NCBI GenBank assembly: GCA_029990175.1
Contig: JARKIP010000053.1
Span: 13,968,001-14,032,000, forward strand
Direction of reading: 5' to 3'
Source of the DNA: Petunia secreta
Taxonomy: Eukaryota; Streptophyta; Magnoliopsida; Solanales; Solanaceae
DNA length: 64,000 nt
Shown: in pieces, positions 20,940 to 32,050 of the stretch
How the letters are laid out: every line of letters starts with the position of its first letter
How positions within the stretch are numbered: position 1 is the first letter of the stretch
Notes under the pieces: generated by a model
Database searches by the model: none
What the model saw: only the letters and a program-made list of their open reading frames with translations
Told to the model about the DNA's origin: nothing
Translations under genes and position numbers: made by a program

Positions 20940-21908
20940 ACCACTTTTGTCACGACCTAACCTAGGGCCACGAAAGAAACCTACAATGAGTGTCGATCAT
21001 TGCTAAACTCACTAATAATCTATTAATGACAAAGATAAGCAAGCAACCTGATCATATATACGTACCTATCTGCTGAAAGCATAAAATCTGGAAAGATGAC
21101 ACGACTTTAACTTGCTGGCAATTAGAACACTGAGCCACAAATTCTGCTATGTCACACTTCATTCCGTCCTATTGATAAATTTGCTTAAGATCATGGTACA
21201 TCTTAGTCGAACCCGGATAAACAGTGTATTTGGAATAATGTGCCTCTATCATAATCTGTCCACGCAAATTTGTAACATCAGGGACATAAAGTTTATCTTT
21301 ATACATGAGAACACCGTGAATAGTAAGCTTGTATGGTGACTCCGGTTTTCCTCTGGCTATCTGTCTATATTCAACTAGGACGGGGTCCTCATACTGATGT
21401 TGTTTTATTTCATGAAAATTTAGAGTTAAAGGTCTAGTGCAGCTTATCGTCCATCCATCATTGGTATGTATATCTCTTTCACACCTCAACTCTTTGAGAA
21501 GTTACTTTAGCGTTATAAGTGTATGTGTAATTAACTTTGTTGCCGGTATTTTTCCTCAGCTCAAGGTCCAACTACATGTCTCTTTTATATTTAATTTTTC
21601 AAGTCATAATAATTCCAATTCAAAGATAATACCCTGAAGTAGATGTTCAGTCTGAAGATGATTCTTGGTCTGCGTCATACTATCCAGTAGTATTTGCATG
21701 ATCTTTATCCTTATATGATAGACCCTGTTCAGATGAACCTTTAACACACATTAGGATATGAGTAACTACATTCCCATAAGGAGCTTGCGGAACAACACTA
21801 ACATCAACTGAGATATTGCATAGTGTATTCATAAATATAATATAGCTTGCATCAAATCTTCTATAGTGTGTAATGACAAGGTACTTCAAAAGCTTCCCCT
21901 ATTGCATC
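20940..21908 (-). mobile_element. Inverted gypsy fragment E inside element D
   Basis: Compared with the equivalent part of element G (about 62060-62110, inverted), D has about 970 extra bases here, starting after AGGCGTTG and ending before AAGTGTGAGCTAATTCC. The insert begins, on the minus strand, with an LTR-end/primer-site-like order (GGTTAGGTCGTGACAAAAGTGGTATCAACG) and carries an integrase fragment. It is truncated and rearranged. I see nothing recognisable at 21500-21908. Confidence 0.6.
21169..21489 (-). pseudogene. Gypsy integrase zinc-binding fragment
   Basis: The minus strand is open for 106 codons and reads YKLTIHGVLMYKDKLYVPDV, then RGQIMIEAHYSKYTVYPGST and KMYHDLKQIYQ. This matches the linker and the H-H part of the HHCC zinc domain at the start of Ty3/gypsy integrase (L-x-V-P-x-x-x-x-L-R-x-x-I-x-x-E-A-H-x-x-x-x-x-x-H-P-G-x-x-K-M). 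The second His is replaced by Tyr (VYPGST). The fragment ends before the Cys pair. It lies on the opposite strand to its host element D. Confidence 0.8.
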
Positions 21909-22283
21909 AAGTGTGAGCTAATTCCTAGTTTCATCGACTTGTTCTATATCGAAAGGTATATTGAAAAGGTGATTATCGGCTTAATCATGTTAACCCATTC
22001 AAAGTTCCGTGTATCTTTGTTTCAAAAATGTAGAACTCTCCTCTCGTGATCAAGGAAGGATCATCTTAGTCAGAATAATCCGGGCAATGGTGTTATCATA
22101 TTATCCAAATATGTTTTATTCCAAGAGTTTGGTGTTCGTGTTATAGTTTTAATTCTGTAATCATGAGAAAAAAATTCCGTGGGATAGCTTATGAAGGTCG
22201 TGCAAGTTCTTTAGTTATCAGCGTGAATCTTGTTTTAGATTTAGGCTCGTTCGAGGACGAACGAGAGTTTACGTGGAGGAGAA

Positions 22284-24844
22284 TGAAACGACCTCGGTCA
22301 GTCATTTCGGAAGTTAGGACTCCAATTAGTATGTCGATAATTTTAAAATATTCGTAATGTCCATTAGGACCTGTCTGTAAAATTTGAGCTAAATCAAACC
22401 TCGTTTGGTAGGCATCGGAAGAAGGTTTCAGTTTTTATTGGCGATAAATATTAAAAAGAGATTTTCGAGCTCGGTTTTGCCGAATGAGCTCTGATCCGAA
22501 ATTCGAAAGCGCCGTTGGGTTCGTAGGATTATTTATGACCTTTGTAAACTTTCAAAAGTGAATTTCGATATTGTTCGGCTAGTGTCCGCTAAAATGCCGA
22601 AAGTTAAATAATTTGACCTTTTTCATTTAAATTCGCATCTTGAGTTTCCGGAGTCCAATTTGAGATCCGCCTTCGCAAGTATGTTACATATATTTTGTAC
22701 AACTTGTATGCAAAAGTTGGAATTATTTCGAATACCGTAGGGCACCGTTTTAATTTTTGTTAAGAAAAAAAAATAAAATAAAAGAAAACAAAAAAAAAAA
22801 AAAGGAAAAAGACAAAATACATAAATGTAGGTGGTGGGTAAGTAATATTAGTAGTACGATAGGAACAGCATCAAAGTCGCTCAAAAATGAGCGGAAACAA
22901 AGAAAGCGAAATAGAGATAAAGCAGTGAGAAAAAAATGCCAGAAAATAAGAAAAGGGGCCGGAGAAAAGTAGAATTTTTACCCCGAAACATTCAGGTAAT
23001 GATCCTAATATATTATTTGAGTTTATTACGTATGTTTGAATATATTTTTACGGTAAAAATAGGGATCTTAGACATCGCCCTAATGACGTAAACTGATAGT
23101 TTAAAGGGTCAAATGGACCCCGATACTGGATTTGATTATATATTCGTACTCAGTGAGTTATGGGCAACTTATAAATGTAATTTATTTGGGGTTTGGTTAT
23201 GTGGCCTTAAATCATGTACATAGGCCTGGCCTGCGTATTGCGTATGCAAATAGGGTATCAGGTTCCTAACCGGATTGCCCTAAGATGTGAGGAATGAAGC
23301 ATTTAGCCTAAATTGATATATTTTTCTGCTTATTGAATAGAGTGGGATCGTTTGGCAAGAAAACCAAAGGATAAAGCGGTTGTTGATTAGCCGTACTAAC
23401 TTTTGGAAGAGGTAAGTGATTATATCCATTTCTTTGGAGGCACCTGGCCTCGTGGATTTTCTACCACGTGTTCCTTACGTGTGTAGCTGCCGATAGACGT
23501 ACTAATTATGTCTTAGCTTTGAATTTACATTCTATATTATATGTTATGTCCTGTTATTGGTATTGCATTGAGAATCTGAGTATTGTACTTTGGCTGTGAG
23601 TTGGCATATACTTCTCGGCTGTCGATGAGAGTCCCGCACCGGTGAAGGGTTATTATTGCATCACATTGCATTCATACGCATTATATCTCATTCATATGCA
23701 TTACATTGCATATCATATTGGGTGCAGGAGTATTCCGCCCCAGGAGCAGGAGTATTCCACCCCAGGAGCAGGAGTATTCCGCTCCATTGTATCATATTGA
23801 GGGTAGGAATATTCCACCCCAGGAGCAGGAGTATTTCGCTCCATTGTATCATATTGAGGGTAGGAGTATTCCGCCCCAGGAGCAGGAGTATTCCGCTCCA
23901 TTGTATCATTTGAGGCTAGGAGGATTCCGCCCCAGGAGAGTGCAGGAGTATTCTGCCTCAGCTTTACATTATATCGGGTGCAGGAGTATTCCGCCCCAAG
24001 AGAGTGCAGGAGTATTCCGCTCCAGTTGGTTATCAGATTGGATTCCCCTCGAATGCAGGAGTATTCCGCTTCGAGATGGGATGGCGGGCACATGTGACCC
24101 TTTGCATCATATTTCATTTCATTTCATTTCATCTCACTTCATTTTATTGCATCTCAATTCATACCATTGTGTAGACTTGCGGTATATGACTACTGTTTTG
24201 CTTAGATGTGCATTGCTTATTTGTTAACATGTTTCTGGCTCGTATTCCTTGTTGAGTCTATGGTTTCATACGTATTTTCGGTTATTATCTGGCCCTGCCT
24301 TTATATATTTTAAATAAGAGGAATTTGGTCTATTTGTTTCTTTTCTCCCTGGCTAGCTATCCTATTCTTTGAGGTGGCTTGTCTGCCCCATTTATTGAGT
24401 CCCTTTGACTCACCCTTGTTTGTTGTTTGTTTCTTCTCTATCTATTTCGTTTCGGCAGGTTCGCTCCAGGATTGAGTTCGCCGCGTTGTTCAGGAGCAAA
24501 GACGACTTCAGCTGTCAGGGTGAGCCAGCGTTATTCCGGATGGCCACCAGTTTATTGTTTATTATTTCAGTTGCATTTTGCTCCTTTCAAGATGTATCTG
24601 TTTTCTTTGTACTCTTAGATGTCTAGTCTAGATATCCCTAAACCTAGTATGTTAGGTAGTCAGTTGTAATTTCTTTTGTACAGCTTAGAGGTATCAGTAT
24701 GTCTGTAATATTTTTAAAAAGTATTTTCCTTATTTATGAATTGTTATATTTATTTTCCGAACTAAATTAGTAAGGGTTCGCCCGACAGGTTTAGGGGAGG
24801 ATGTCGGGTGCCCATACGACCTAACCGGATTCTGGGTCGTGTCA
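22284..24844 (+). repeat. 3' LTR of element D
   Basis: 2561 bp, same ends and order as 15517-18109. It is preceded by the purine-rich ACGTGGAGGAGAA (22271-22283) and followed by the target duplication CAAGC. Confidence 0.88.
23713..24080. repeat. Tandem GGAGTATTCCGC array in LTR D (3')
   Basis: Same array as 16945-17340, with one block fewer at its distal end and one extra copy at its start. Unit number therefore differs between the two LTRs of one element. Confidence 0.85.
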
Positions 24845-24849
24845 CAAGC

Positions 24850-27403
24850 TTTCCAATCCATGGAGGTTCAAATTCACACTCTACTCTAGTTTGACACAAA
24901 TCACCATCACTATTGAAGATGTCCTCATACAAAGGATTAGTTTAGGTACACTTCTCAAGTTCATTACCCAACAAAGGTGAAGTATCCAAACTAGAGACAA
25001 CATCCACACTAGAGGCGTCATGAAACACAATTCTATCCATCTCCTTCACTAGAGACTCCTCAAGGACATGATCACCCTCACTACGACACATAAGATCACC
25101 ATTATCAAGCAAACCATCATGGGAAAGAATAAGGTATTCATTCAACTCATCTTCCCCGACATCAAATTTTGGTGGTGTGTGATAACAAGGTCAACAAACA
25201 AGGTCAACCACAATATCTTTACTAAAGAGAGGTTCACTGAAAATCGGGCTCACATTATGATGTGGCTTTGAATCCCTCTCAACTAGTGGCTCACATTCAC
25301 ACACAAGTTGACCAACCGACTCGACACTAGTTGCAAACGCATTGTAATCATACAATTCCTCAACTAGTATGGAGTTTTCACAAACACTATCACAAGACAA
25401 GGAAGTAACATGCTCATGGAAAGAAGAACTAACACTTACACTTGAGTTGCCGTCTTGCTCACTCAAAGTACTTGAAGTATCATGGCTAGTCCCTCCACCT
25501 TATAGCTCACAATGGAAATATTCTTCACCTTGCCTTTCCATCTTGGAATATGATTGAGGCTCATTTGGTTTGCCTCCAAGAATACCTACACAAGAACTCA
25601 CACAAGTAGAAGAAGAAGATTAAGAGTTATTGTTAGAATAAGGGGTGCCCTCACTCTCAATGGTTCTTTTTCCCTCTCGCTTCTCCCTCATTTTCTTTTC
25701 AAGGTCGGGTGTAAATTCGGGTGGTGACATCCCACTCACATCATTCAACACATCCGCTCCTTTTTCCACTCGAAGAATGTCACCAGTCACTCCCTTACTC
25801 CTCTTAATCTTTTGTCTCTCATATTCAGGCGAGTTGGGACGAGGCCCAAGAATACCCATAGATGGAGTAGGTGGACTCTTTACATCAACCCGGAATCTAG
25901 GACTTAGACAATCATCACTTGATGTCTCCTTTTTCTTTGTTGGTGAACCACTTGGCTTTGAAGCTTGTGGTTTCGGGTTCACCTTGTTGACGCTTGTCAA
26001 CCCTTTACTCGCACTTATCCCTCTATTTCTTGTGATTGTAGGACTTCTTGATTGCTCATTTTCACCCATGGAATGAAGTTCTCGCTCCTCGCTCCTTTGC
26101 ATAGCCAAATAAGGTGTACTAGTAAGCAATTGGTCTCTTGCTCGATAAGGTACAAAGTCATAAACCCTTTGACCCATGCCCACTAGATACGCATCCTTCA
26201 AAACACTTGATCGCAACTCTTTATTGTGAAACCATGGTTTACCTAACCAAACATCAAGATGTTGCATGAGATACACATCACACCAAGCATAACCCTTATA
26301 ACTCCTATGAGATATGAGCACCCGAGCTTCCTTGGAAACCCGCACTCCATTATAATCATAAGGATGTTCTAGAGCATGGCATGGTATCCTTAGCTTATCA
26401 ACCAAAGGGGTGTTAATGCAATTGGCATCGGTATCACCAATATTGAACAAGTATCCTCCAATACCATTTACCTCAACAACGAACCTACATCTACCCAAGT
26501 TTTGTAGATTTGCATCTAAGTAAGAACTTGAATGCCCACGAGTATCAACACCAACAACTTGGGTCTCCCTTATCCCTCCTCTACTAGCAACATAACTAGA
26601 ATAACTTCCACTTTGCGTCACTCTTCCAACATTGGATATGTTGTTAAAAGTCGAGGAAAGAGTCTCACCATGGAAACCATAAGTATTTTGCCTAGGGGTA
26701 GTAGTGTGGTAGCCTTGGTTCCATAGCCAATAGCACCACTCCTACTACAACTACCCATACCTCTCATGGAATTGTTAGAACAATATAAGCCTTTTGTAGT
26801 AAGAGCAACACCATTTCTCAAGTCATCTTTCACATGGGAATTAGAAGCATTAAGCCGTTTAGCACAAGCAGGATAAACAAGCTTTTCTTTACCCTTGGAA
26901 CAACTACCACCTCCTCCCAAGCCAATGGAAGGACCTCTACTACTCCCGTGTTCACATGGAGCAACATTAAGGGATGAGGATACACATGAATAATCTCTAT
27001 AAGCAACTTCATCATCAACTCTTTCTATGTCACTGTACATATTTTCAAATTCATCACAAGAAGAGTAAGCAGGAACGTTATACCTTGAAGCATCACCATC
27101 TTAGTATTCTTGACTAGAAGCATAAGGATCCACACAGTCATCTTCATAAGCTTCATAGTCTTCATCAACCTCATGATCACCATAGTGAACCGCTTCATCA
27201 CCATAGGAGCCATGGTTTCCTGAGTCATCAAAATAATACCCATCATCATCATCATAGAAACCATAGTCTTCATCATCTCCACATGAGTCATAACAACTTG
27301 CATTATCCCCACAAGAGTCATAACCTCTACAACCATCATCCGATATAGTTGCAACAATAAGAGAAAAAGACCTCAATAGTTCACTCAATATATGAACACT
27401 CAA
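24850..27403 (-). pseudogene. Element B protein, N-terminal and middle parts
   Basis: Read from 27403 leftwards. First comes an acidic low-complexity part rich in Asp, Tyr and Gly (DDGCRGYDSCGD, DDDDGYYFDDSGNHGSYGDE). A conserved block follows (CAKRLNASNSHVKDDLRNGV, ALTTKGLYCS). Next, at 26600-26100, is a protease-like module: FNIGDTDANCINTPLVDKL, ARVLISHRSYKGYAWCDVYL and WLGKPWF. Then a basic/Ser-Pro part (KPSGSPTKKKETSSDD, FRVDVKSPPTPSMGILGPRP). After it, EPLVERDSKPHHNVSPIFSE, and the copy is cut by element D at 24845. Several stops and shifts are present. The module resembles the gypsy region after the protease (C-D-V-x-P-M...L-L-G-R-P-W) but lacks a D-S/T-G active site. Confidence 0.75.
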
Positions 27404-28285
27404 GGTAGATGCTTCAATCTCTTAGGAACCACGATGAAGATCAACACCTATTATGTCCAAGTATTGGTTCGGAATGGAGTTAATGTGACTCTATGGACGG
27501 ACGGCTATTAAAAGTGCACACTTGAAGCCAAAGAAAGTTCTACGACTCTTCTTTGAATTCTACTCTCCACTACGCACGAATGTCATAATATGCTCAAGAG
27601 TTAGTGTTAATAAAGTAGGACAATTACCTTAGAAACACTAACTAAGAAGTCGGAAACAAAGGAACAACAATAGGAAACAAAACTATTCGGACACCCTCAG
27701 CAAAAGAGGCGCCCCTCCTCTATAAAAGGGGAGGTCCGCGCAACTGAGATCCAAAGAAGCTGCACAAAAAGAGGCGGTCAGCCTCCCAGCCTCCCTGAGT
27801 AGGCGGTCAGCCTACTGCAGGTTCCTGCAACCTTCAAGAACAGGTTTTTGGCTCTTTTGCACCCAAATTTCCAACGTTTTCAAGTTGTTTTACAATTTAA
27901 AGGTACCAAATAGTGTTTTCAACTATCCCCAACAATCCCCAATGAATTTTAACAACACCCAATCAACAACAAGCTTAAATTTATGAATTTGAAGCAATTT
28001 CTAGGGTTTTACAAACTTTGGGATTTTGGTTCTTCAAATTTCGATTCACAACACCAAACCATGTTTTGAGGGTACCAAATCAATGGGTATACAATATCTA
28101 TCGATCACCAATAAATTTTAACACTTGGGGAATCAAATCCAATCCGTTTTATGAATTTTTTTGAAACTTTTTTATTTTTCAATTTTTTTCTTCTTTTACA
28201 AAATAACAACAACAATAACACTAAGAATAATGAAACAAGGATAACATGGCACGATCGAGGGTTTGTAGAAACAAAACCTATCCGT
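27404..28285 (-). other. Element B 5' leader
   Basis: About 880 bases of untranslated leader between primer site and protein start. It aligns along its length with 36221-37139 of element F (for example the GTGTTAATAAAG/ACTAACTTACTAG and TTCGGACAC/GTCCGGGTAG neighbourhoods). It contains AGGCGGTCAGCCT words. No gene seen. Confidence 0.65.
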
Positions 28286-28297
28286 GCTCTGATACTA
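28286..28297 (-). promoter_or_regulatory. Primer binding site of element B
   Basis: GCTCTGATACTA; its complement TAGTATCAGAGC matches the initiator Met tRNA 3' end with one change. It sits three bases from the LTR at 28301, fixing the minus orientation. Confidence 0.8.
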
Positions 28298-28300
28298 AAC

Positions 28301-29132
28301 TGATATGGGAAAAACTAGCGGAAGTAAATAAACGATACTAGCGGAAGCAATAAACGAGATAACAAGAAATAAAGATTGGGGAAGCAGGAAATAAGAAGAA
28401 AGAAACAAATCAAACTCACATATGTGGATTGAATTCAATGGATGAAAAAGAACTTGAACCAAATATCTGATTTATACTAGGATGAAATCCACGGGTTCCA
28501 AAGTCTTAAGGGGATACATGAGCTTCAAGCTCCAAACAAGAAGACCAAGCCTTTCAATGTTCTTTTTTCTCAATTCTATGTTCAAAAAATACTTCTGCAG
28601 AAAATGGCTTAGTGTGGTATTTATAGGTGTTCCATATTCCTAATGTAATGTCTAAAAAGCCCTCAAATGATATAAAAATAATACAAGCCTCGTAGGGTCA
28701 AAATATAGATTACACGTAGAATTTCCGTCCAAAACTCAGCAGAGTGGGCGCCCCACCTAGCAGAGTGGGCGCCCCACCTAGCAGAGTGGGCGGTCCGCCC
28801 AGTGCACAGGGTGAAAAAGTAGGCGGTCTGCCTGTTTACAGAGGCGCCCCCGCCTTTTTGAGGTTCAGAGAGTGTGTCTTCAAGTGGGCGGTCCACCTAG
28901 TGTAGTGGGCGGTCTGCCTAGTGCAGTGGGCGGTCCGCCGGTTCCTGGGATGTCCTCAAAATGCACTCTAGGTGCTCCTACTTGGTCCGTAATCAGTCCT
29001 CCCTCGATGGTGCTCAAGTCCATGACTTCAAATCACTCTCAAACCCTCCTCCGGAGCCCTTGACTTGTCTTATTTGTGCTCTCAAGCTTGGCTCTTGATG
29101 GTTGGTGTCTTGGCCCGATTTGCCCCGCATCA
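28301..29132 (-). repeat. 5' LTR of element B
   Basis: 832 bp, beginning (minus strand) TGATGCGGGG at 29132 and ending CCCATATCA at 28301. It contains tandem copies of CAGAGTGGGCGCCCCACCTAG at 28737-28800 and further GGGCGGTCCGCC words to 28945. It shares its first 110 bases strongly with the LTRs of element F, so B and F are one family. Confidence 0.88.
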
Positions 29133-29137
29133 AAAGA

Positions 29138-30250
29138 GGCACCCCTTCTTATCCCTATGTTAGCCATATCAAATTTCTCCTTTTCACTCAGTGTGAAAAT
29201 TGATGCATGTGAATTAGAAATTGGAGTTGTTTTAGTGCAAAAGGGCCAGTCTGTTGCTTCTTTAAGTAATGAGTTATCCAAACAGAACCAATCTATATAA
29301 GTTTTTTAGAGAGAACTACTAGCTCTTGTCATAGTAGTAACCAAATGGGGAAAGTACTTTGTGTAGAGTCATTTCAAAAAGCTCTAAGTTTTTCTTTTTG
29401 GGAAAGAAGTTATATACAGGTGCACAATGAAATGGATCACAAGACTGATGCAGTACAACTTGGACCTTATATATGAAAAGGGAAACGAGAACAAGGTTGT
29501 AGATGCCTTGTTAAGGCTTCCTGTTATGGAGTTGTCAACTCTTACTGTATCTAATGTTAGAACTGGTCTACTATAAGCTATTATTGATAGTTAGAAGGAG
29601 GAACAAGAATTGGTAAAGTTGATTTAGGTTAGAACCAACTCAAGAGGCTCAAAAAGGGTTTACTTATTTCAATCAACAATTAATAAAGCATGACAAACTA
29701 ATGGTGGGTCTGACAAGACGCTTAGGGATGAGATATTCAAATTATGGCATGATATTTCTTCACGAGGTCGCTGAAGGATTGATCATACATATAGGGGAAA
29801 TAGTGCTCTTTGTCACAAGAAATGATTAAAGGACGATGTGAGTGACCATATGAAGAAGTGTGCCACTTATCAAAAAAATAAGCATGACCCTTCTAAATAT
29901 CTTGGTTTGATGCAACCTCTTAAATTTCACCAGTAGCCTGGACTAGCATCAGTATGGACTTTATTGAAGGTTTTCCTAAATCCAAGGACAACTTTATGAT
30001 ATGGGTTGTTGTAGACATGCTAACAAAGTATCCTAACTTTGTAGCCATATCACACAATTATTCAGATGTTAAAGTGACCAAGCTATTCATGAATTACATC
30101 TTCAAAGTACATGGCATGTCTATACATATTGTGTGTGACAGCCATCTTCGGTTGTACGGTCTAGCACGAGCTCATGAGTGACATTGATCACATCAGCTAC
30201 TTACCACCCTTAATCTGATGGCCAAACTAAGGTAGTGAACATATGATCAA
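29138..30250 (+). pseudogene. Gypsy C RNase H and integrase remnant, right part
   Basis: Directly after B's target duplication the reading resumes as EAPLLIPMLAI...VKIDACELEIGVVLVQKGQ and SVASLSNELSKQ. This is the Ty3/gypsy RNase H start (normally D-A-S-x-x-G-x-G-A-V-L-x-Q). Stops follow. The later part gives the integrase zinc region (HMKKCATYQKNK) and core (MDFIEGFPKSKDNFMIWVVV, DMLTKYPNFVAI; D64-equivalent in MDFIEG), and ends at TYHP-SDGQTKVVN near 30235. The matching left half lies at 13485-13969, so the two are one gene split by 15 kb. Confidence 0.8.
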
Positions 30251-31180
30251 CATAGTTCACGATTAAGTTTATCATTTTTCATCGTTAATTAACATATTGT
30301 GTGGGCCTAAATCCGATTACGTCACTCAAATAGAATTTGTAGAGTGGTTAGCAAGCAAATCGTTCTATCAAAGTAAACAATTGAATAAACAGATAAAAAG
30401 TAGATACAGAAGACATTGAGTAGCAAAGTAACGAGCGAGTTTCTATATTTGTTGAGTAATTTCTGAATGCCTTCCAGCTATTAAAAATAGCTATTTAGAG
30501 TTTACAAAATATGCCAAGGCAATAAATGTACTTTAAGATCATTAACCCCACGTTTATCATGGCCAGCCCATGATCTTCCTCTTTAATGCAATCATAATGG
30601 TGACAATTACATCTTCACCAAAGAATAATTGCTACACCGAGGGGTATAACAATTGCCTTGGAAAGTTCCACCGAGGGTATACCAATCACCTCGGGAAGTT
30701 CCACCAAGGGGTATACCAATCGCCTCGGGGAGTTCCATCGAGGGATATACCAATTGCCTCGTTACCTAGGTTTCTGACCTCGTGAAGTAAATCAATCACC
30801 TCGAGGTTCGATTTCGATGACCTTGGCTGGATTTCATCCTGTGCCTTAAGCTCGAGGCTCATGTAATTTTTCACCCAATACAGATAGTCCTCCTACTCCT
30901 CGGTTAATTAAATGAATTTTTCGAGAGGTGGACTGAAATTAACGGGAAACTGATGTGGCACCTTGTGCGCCAAGTAATTTTGAAAAAGCGGGGGTCGTTT
31001 CACCTTTTCATCCAATGCACATGGCACCCACCCATTGGCTGTGACGCCTCGCTTTGCCTTCCCTTCTTTTCCCCCACACTACACAAAGGTGGGATTGTTC
31101 AATTCTAAATAGGCCATGCTTGAAAAGCAGCAGACAGGTTTGACCCCGAGCTAGCCAAATCCCCCAAGGTCATAGCCAAC
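30251..31180. other. Non-coding, repeat-derived
   Basis: Nothing supported as a gene. The gypsy C homology stops near 30250 without a visible LTR. It contains the short tandem array at 30640-30775. Confidence 0.5.
30640..30775. repeat. Tandem ~34 bp repeat
   Basis: Four degenerate units of GTTCCACCGAGGGTATACCA and ATCGCCTCGGG in a row. CCGAGG and CCTCGG words give each unit inverted symmetry. Confidence 0.78.
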
Positions 31181-31189
31181 CTTCAGACT

Positions 31190-31680
31190 AAAATGAAGCC
31201 TCAAGAGAAAAAACCTCCAAGCTGAAAACCAAAGGCAATCTGACGCAACGGATGAGCTTAAGGAATTGGCTGAGGCGTTTGATAGCAAGCTGGCAGCATT
31301 TATGCTGAAAATGAACGCGTTGGAGGCCCCAAAAGAAAGCCCTCGAGGCTGAGGTTATGACCCTTCGGGGAAAAGAGGCAACTTCTTCTTCTAAGCTCAA
31401 AACTAAGCTTAAGGCAAAGCTAAAGTTCAAGGCCACCAGAGCCCGAGTCGATAAAAACTGAGCTATCATCTAGACCAAGTTGAAGACCCTCAAGAAATAC
31501 AGAGCTGGGATGGAGAAATAGCCATAGCCAGAGGCCGACGTTGCCAGGGCTCAAGCTATTCTGGACAAACTTTCCTCAAGTAGTGAAAGCTCGAGTGATG
31601 AAGATAGTGATGAAGGAGAAGAAGACAATGATGGCACTGAAGTTGAGACTTCAAGTGAGGACAAGGCCGATGAGTGATAG
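31190..31680 (+). pseudogene. Coiled-coil-like ORF remnant of a retroelement
   Basis: The plus strand, across several frames, gives heptad-like Lys/Glu/Leu/Ala-rich sequence (KELAEAFDSKLAAFMLKMNA-like, SKLKTKLKAKLKFKATRARV) followed by a Ser/Asp/Glu-rich tail (SSSSESSSDEDSDEGEEDND-like). This architecture resembles the long coiled-coil proteins found in some large plant gypsy elements. The assignment is weak: no catalytic domain is visible and the frames are broken. Confidence 0.35.
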
Positions 31681-31683
31681 CCC

Positions 31684-32050
31684 GTTGCAAAAACCGCTTC
31701 AGGGCAAAAACCGCTTTGGGACGAAAATTGCTTTTGGGATGAAAATTGCTTCGAGGCTAAAGCTGCTTCGGGGCGAAAGCCACTTCGGGGCGAAAATCGC
31801 TTCGGGATGAAAATTGTTTCGGGGCGAAAATTGCTTCGGGGCAAAAGTCGTTTCGGGGCGAGAACCGCTTTGGGTTGAAAATCGTCTCGGGGCTAAAACT
31901 ACTTCGGGGTGAAAATCGCCTCGGGGAAAAAATAGTTTCTGGGCGAAAATAGCCTCGGGGCGAAAATCGCTTTTGGGCGAAAATGGCCTCAGGGCGAAAA
32001 CTGCTTCGAGGCAAAAATTGCCTCGGGGCGAAAATCGTCTTGGGGCGAAA
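31684..32050. repeat. Tandem 17-18 bp array (CTTCGGGGCGAAAATCG)
   Basis: About 20 consecutive, imperfect copies of a CTTCGGGGCGAAAATCG-like unit. CTTCGGGGCGAAA has a short hairpin form (TTCG....CGAA). The minus strand is open through much of it because the unit is often 18 bases. This gives a repeating Phe-x-Pro-x-x-x-Phe-pattern peptide that I regard as incidental. Confidence 0.88.

Larger units (their letters stand above)
15517..24844 (+). mobile_element. Gypsy-like LTR element D, nested in B
   Basis: LTRs at 15517-18109 and 22284-24844 (about 2.6 kb each) begin TGAAACGACC and end GTCGTGTCA. Flanks are TAAGC (15512-15516) and CAAGC (24845-24849), a 5 bp duplication with one change. The primer site (complement of initiator Met tRNA) is at 18112-18127 and a purine tract (TGGAGGAGAA) precedes the right LTR. 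The internal region (4.2 kb) holds only a decayed gag and an inverted foreign fragment; I find no reverse transcriptase. In the first 210 LTR bases I counted about a dozen differences between the two LTRs, so the insertion is not recent. Element G at the right edge is a relative on the other strand. Confidence 0.88.
13975..29132 (-). mobile_element. LTR element B, non-autonomous, minus strand (nested)
   Basis: The element is bounded by LTRs at 13975-14839 and 28301-29132 and flanked by a perfect 5 bp duplication AAAGA (13970-13974 and 29133-29137). It is inserted in gypsy C pol. Orientation is minus: the primer site lies just left of the right LTR and the polypurine tract just right of the left LTR. 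Without the nested element D it is about 5.83 kb. It encodes one long decayed protein homologous throughout to that of element F (35422-41012). There is no reverse transcriptase, RNase H or integrase. The outer base of the left LTR is irregular (TAGATACGGG against TGATATGGG in the right copy). Confidence 0.88.

Noticed and set aside
25645..26076. Plus-strand 143-codon frame in element B
   Set aside because: It is a shadow of the minus-strand B protein, whose blocks are conserved in element F.
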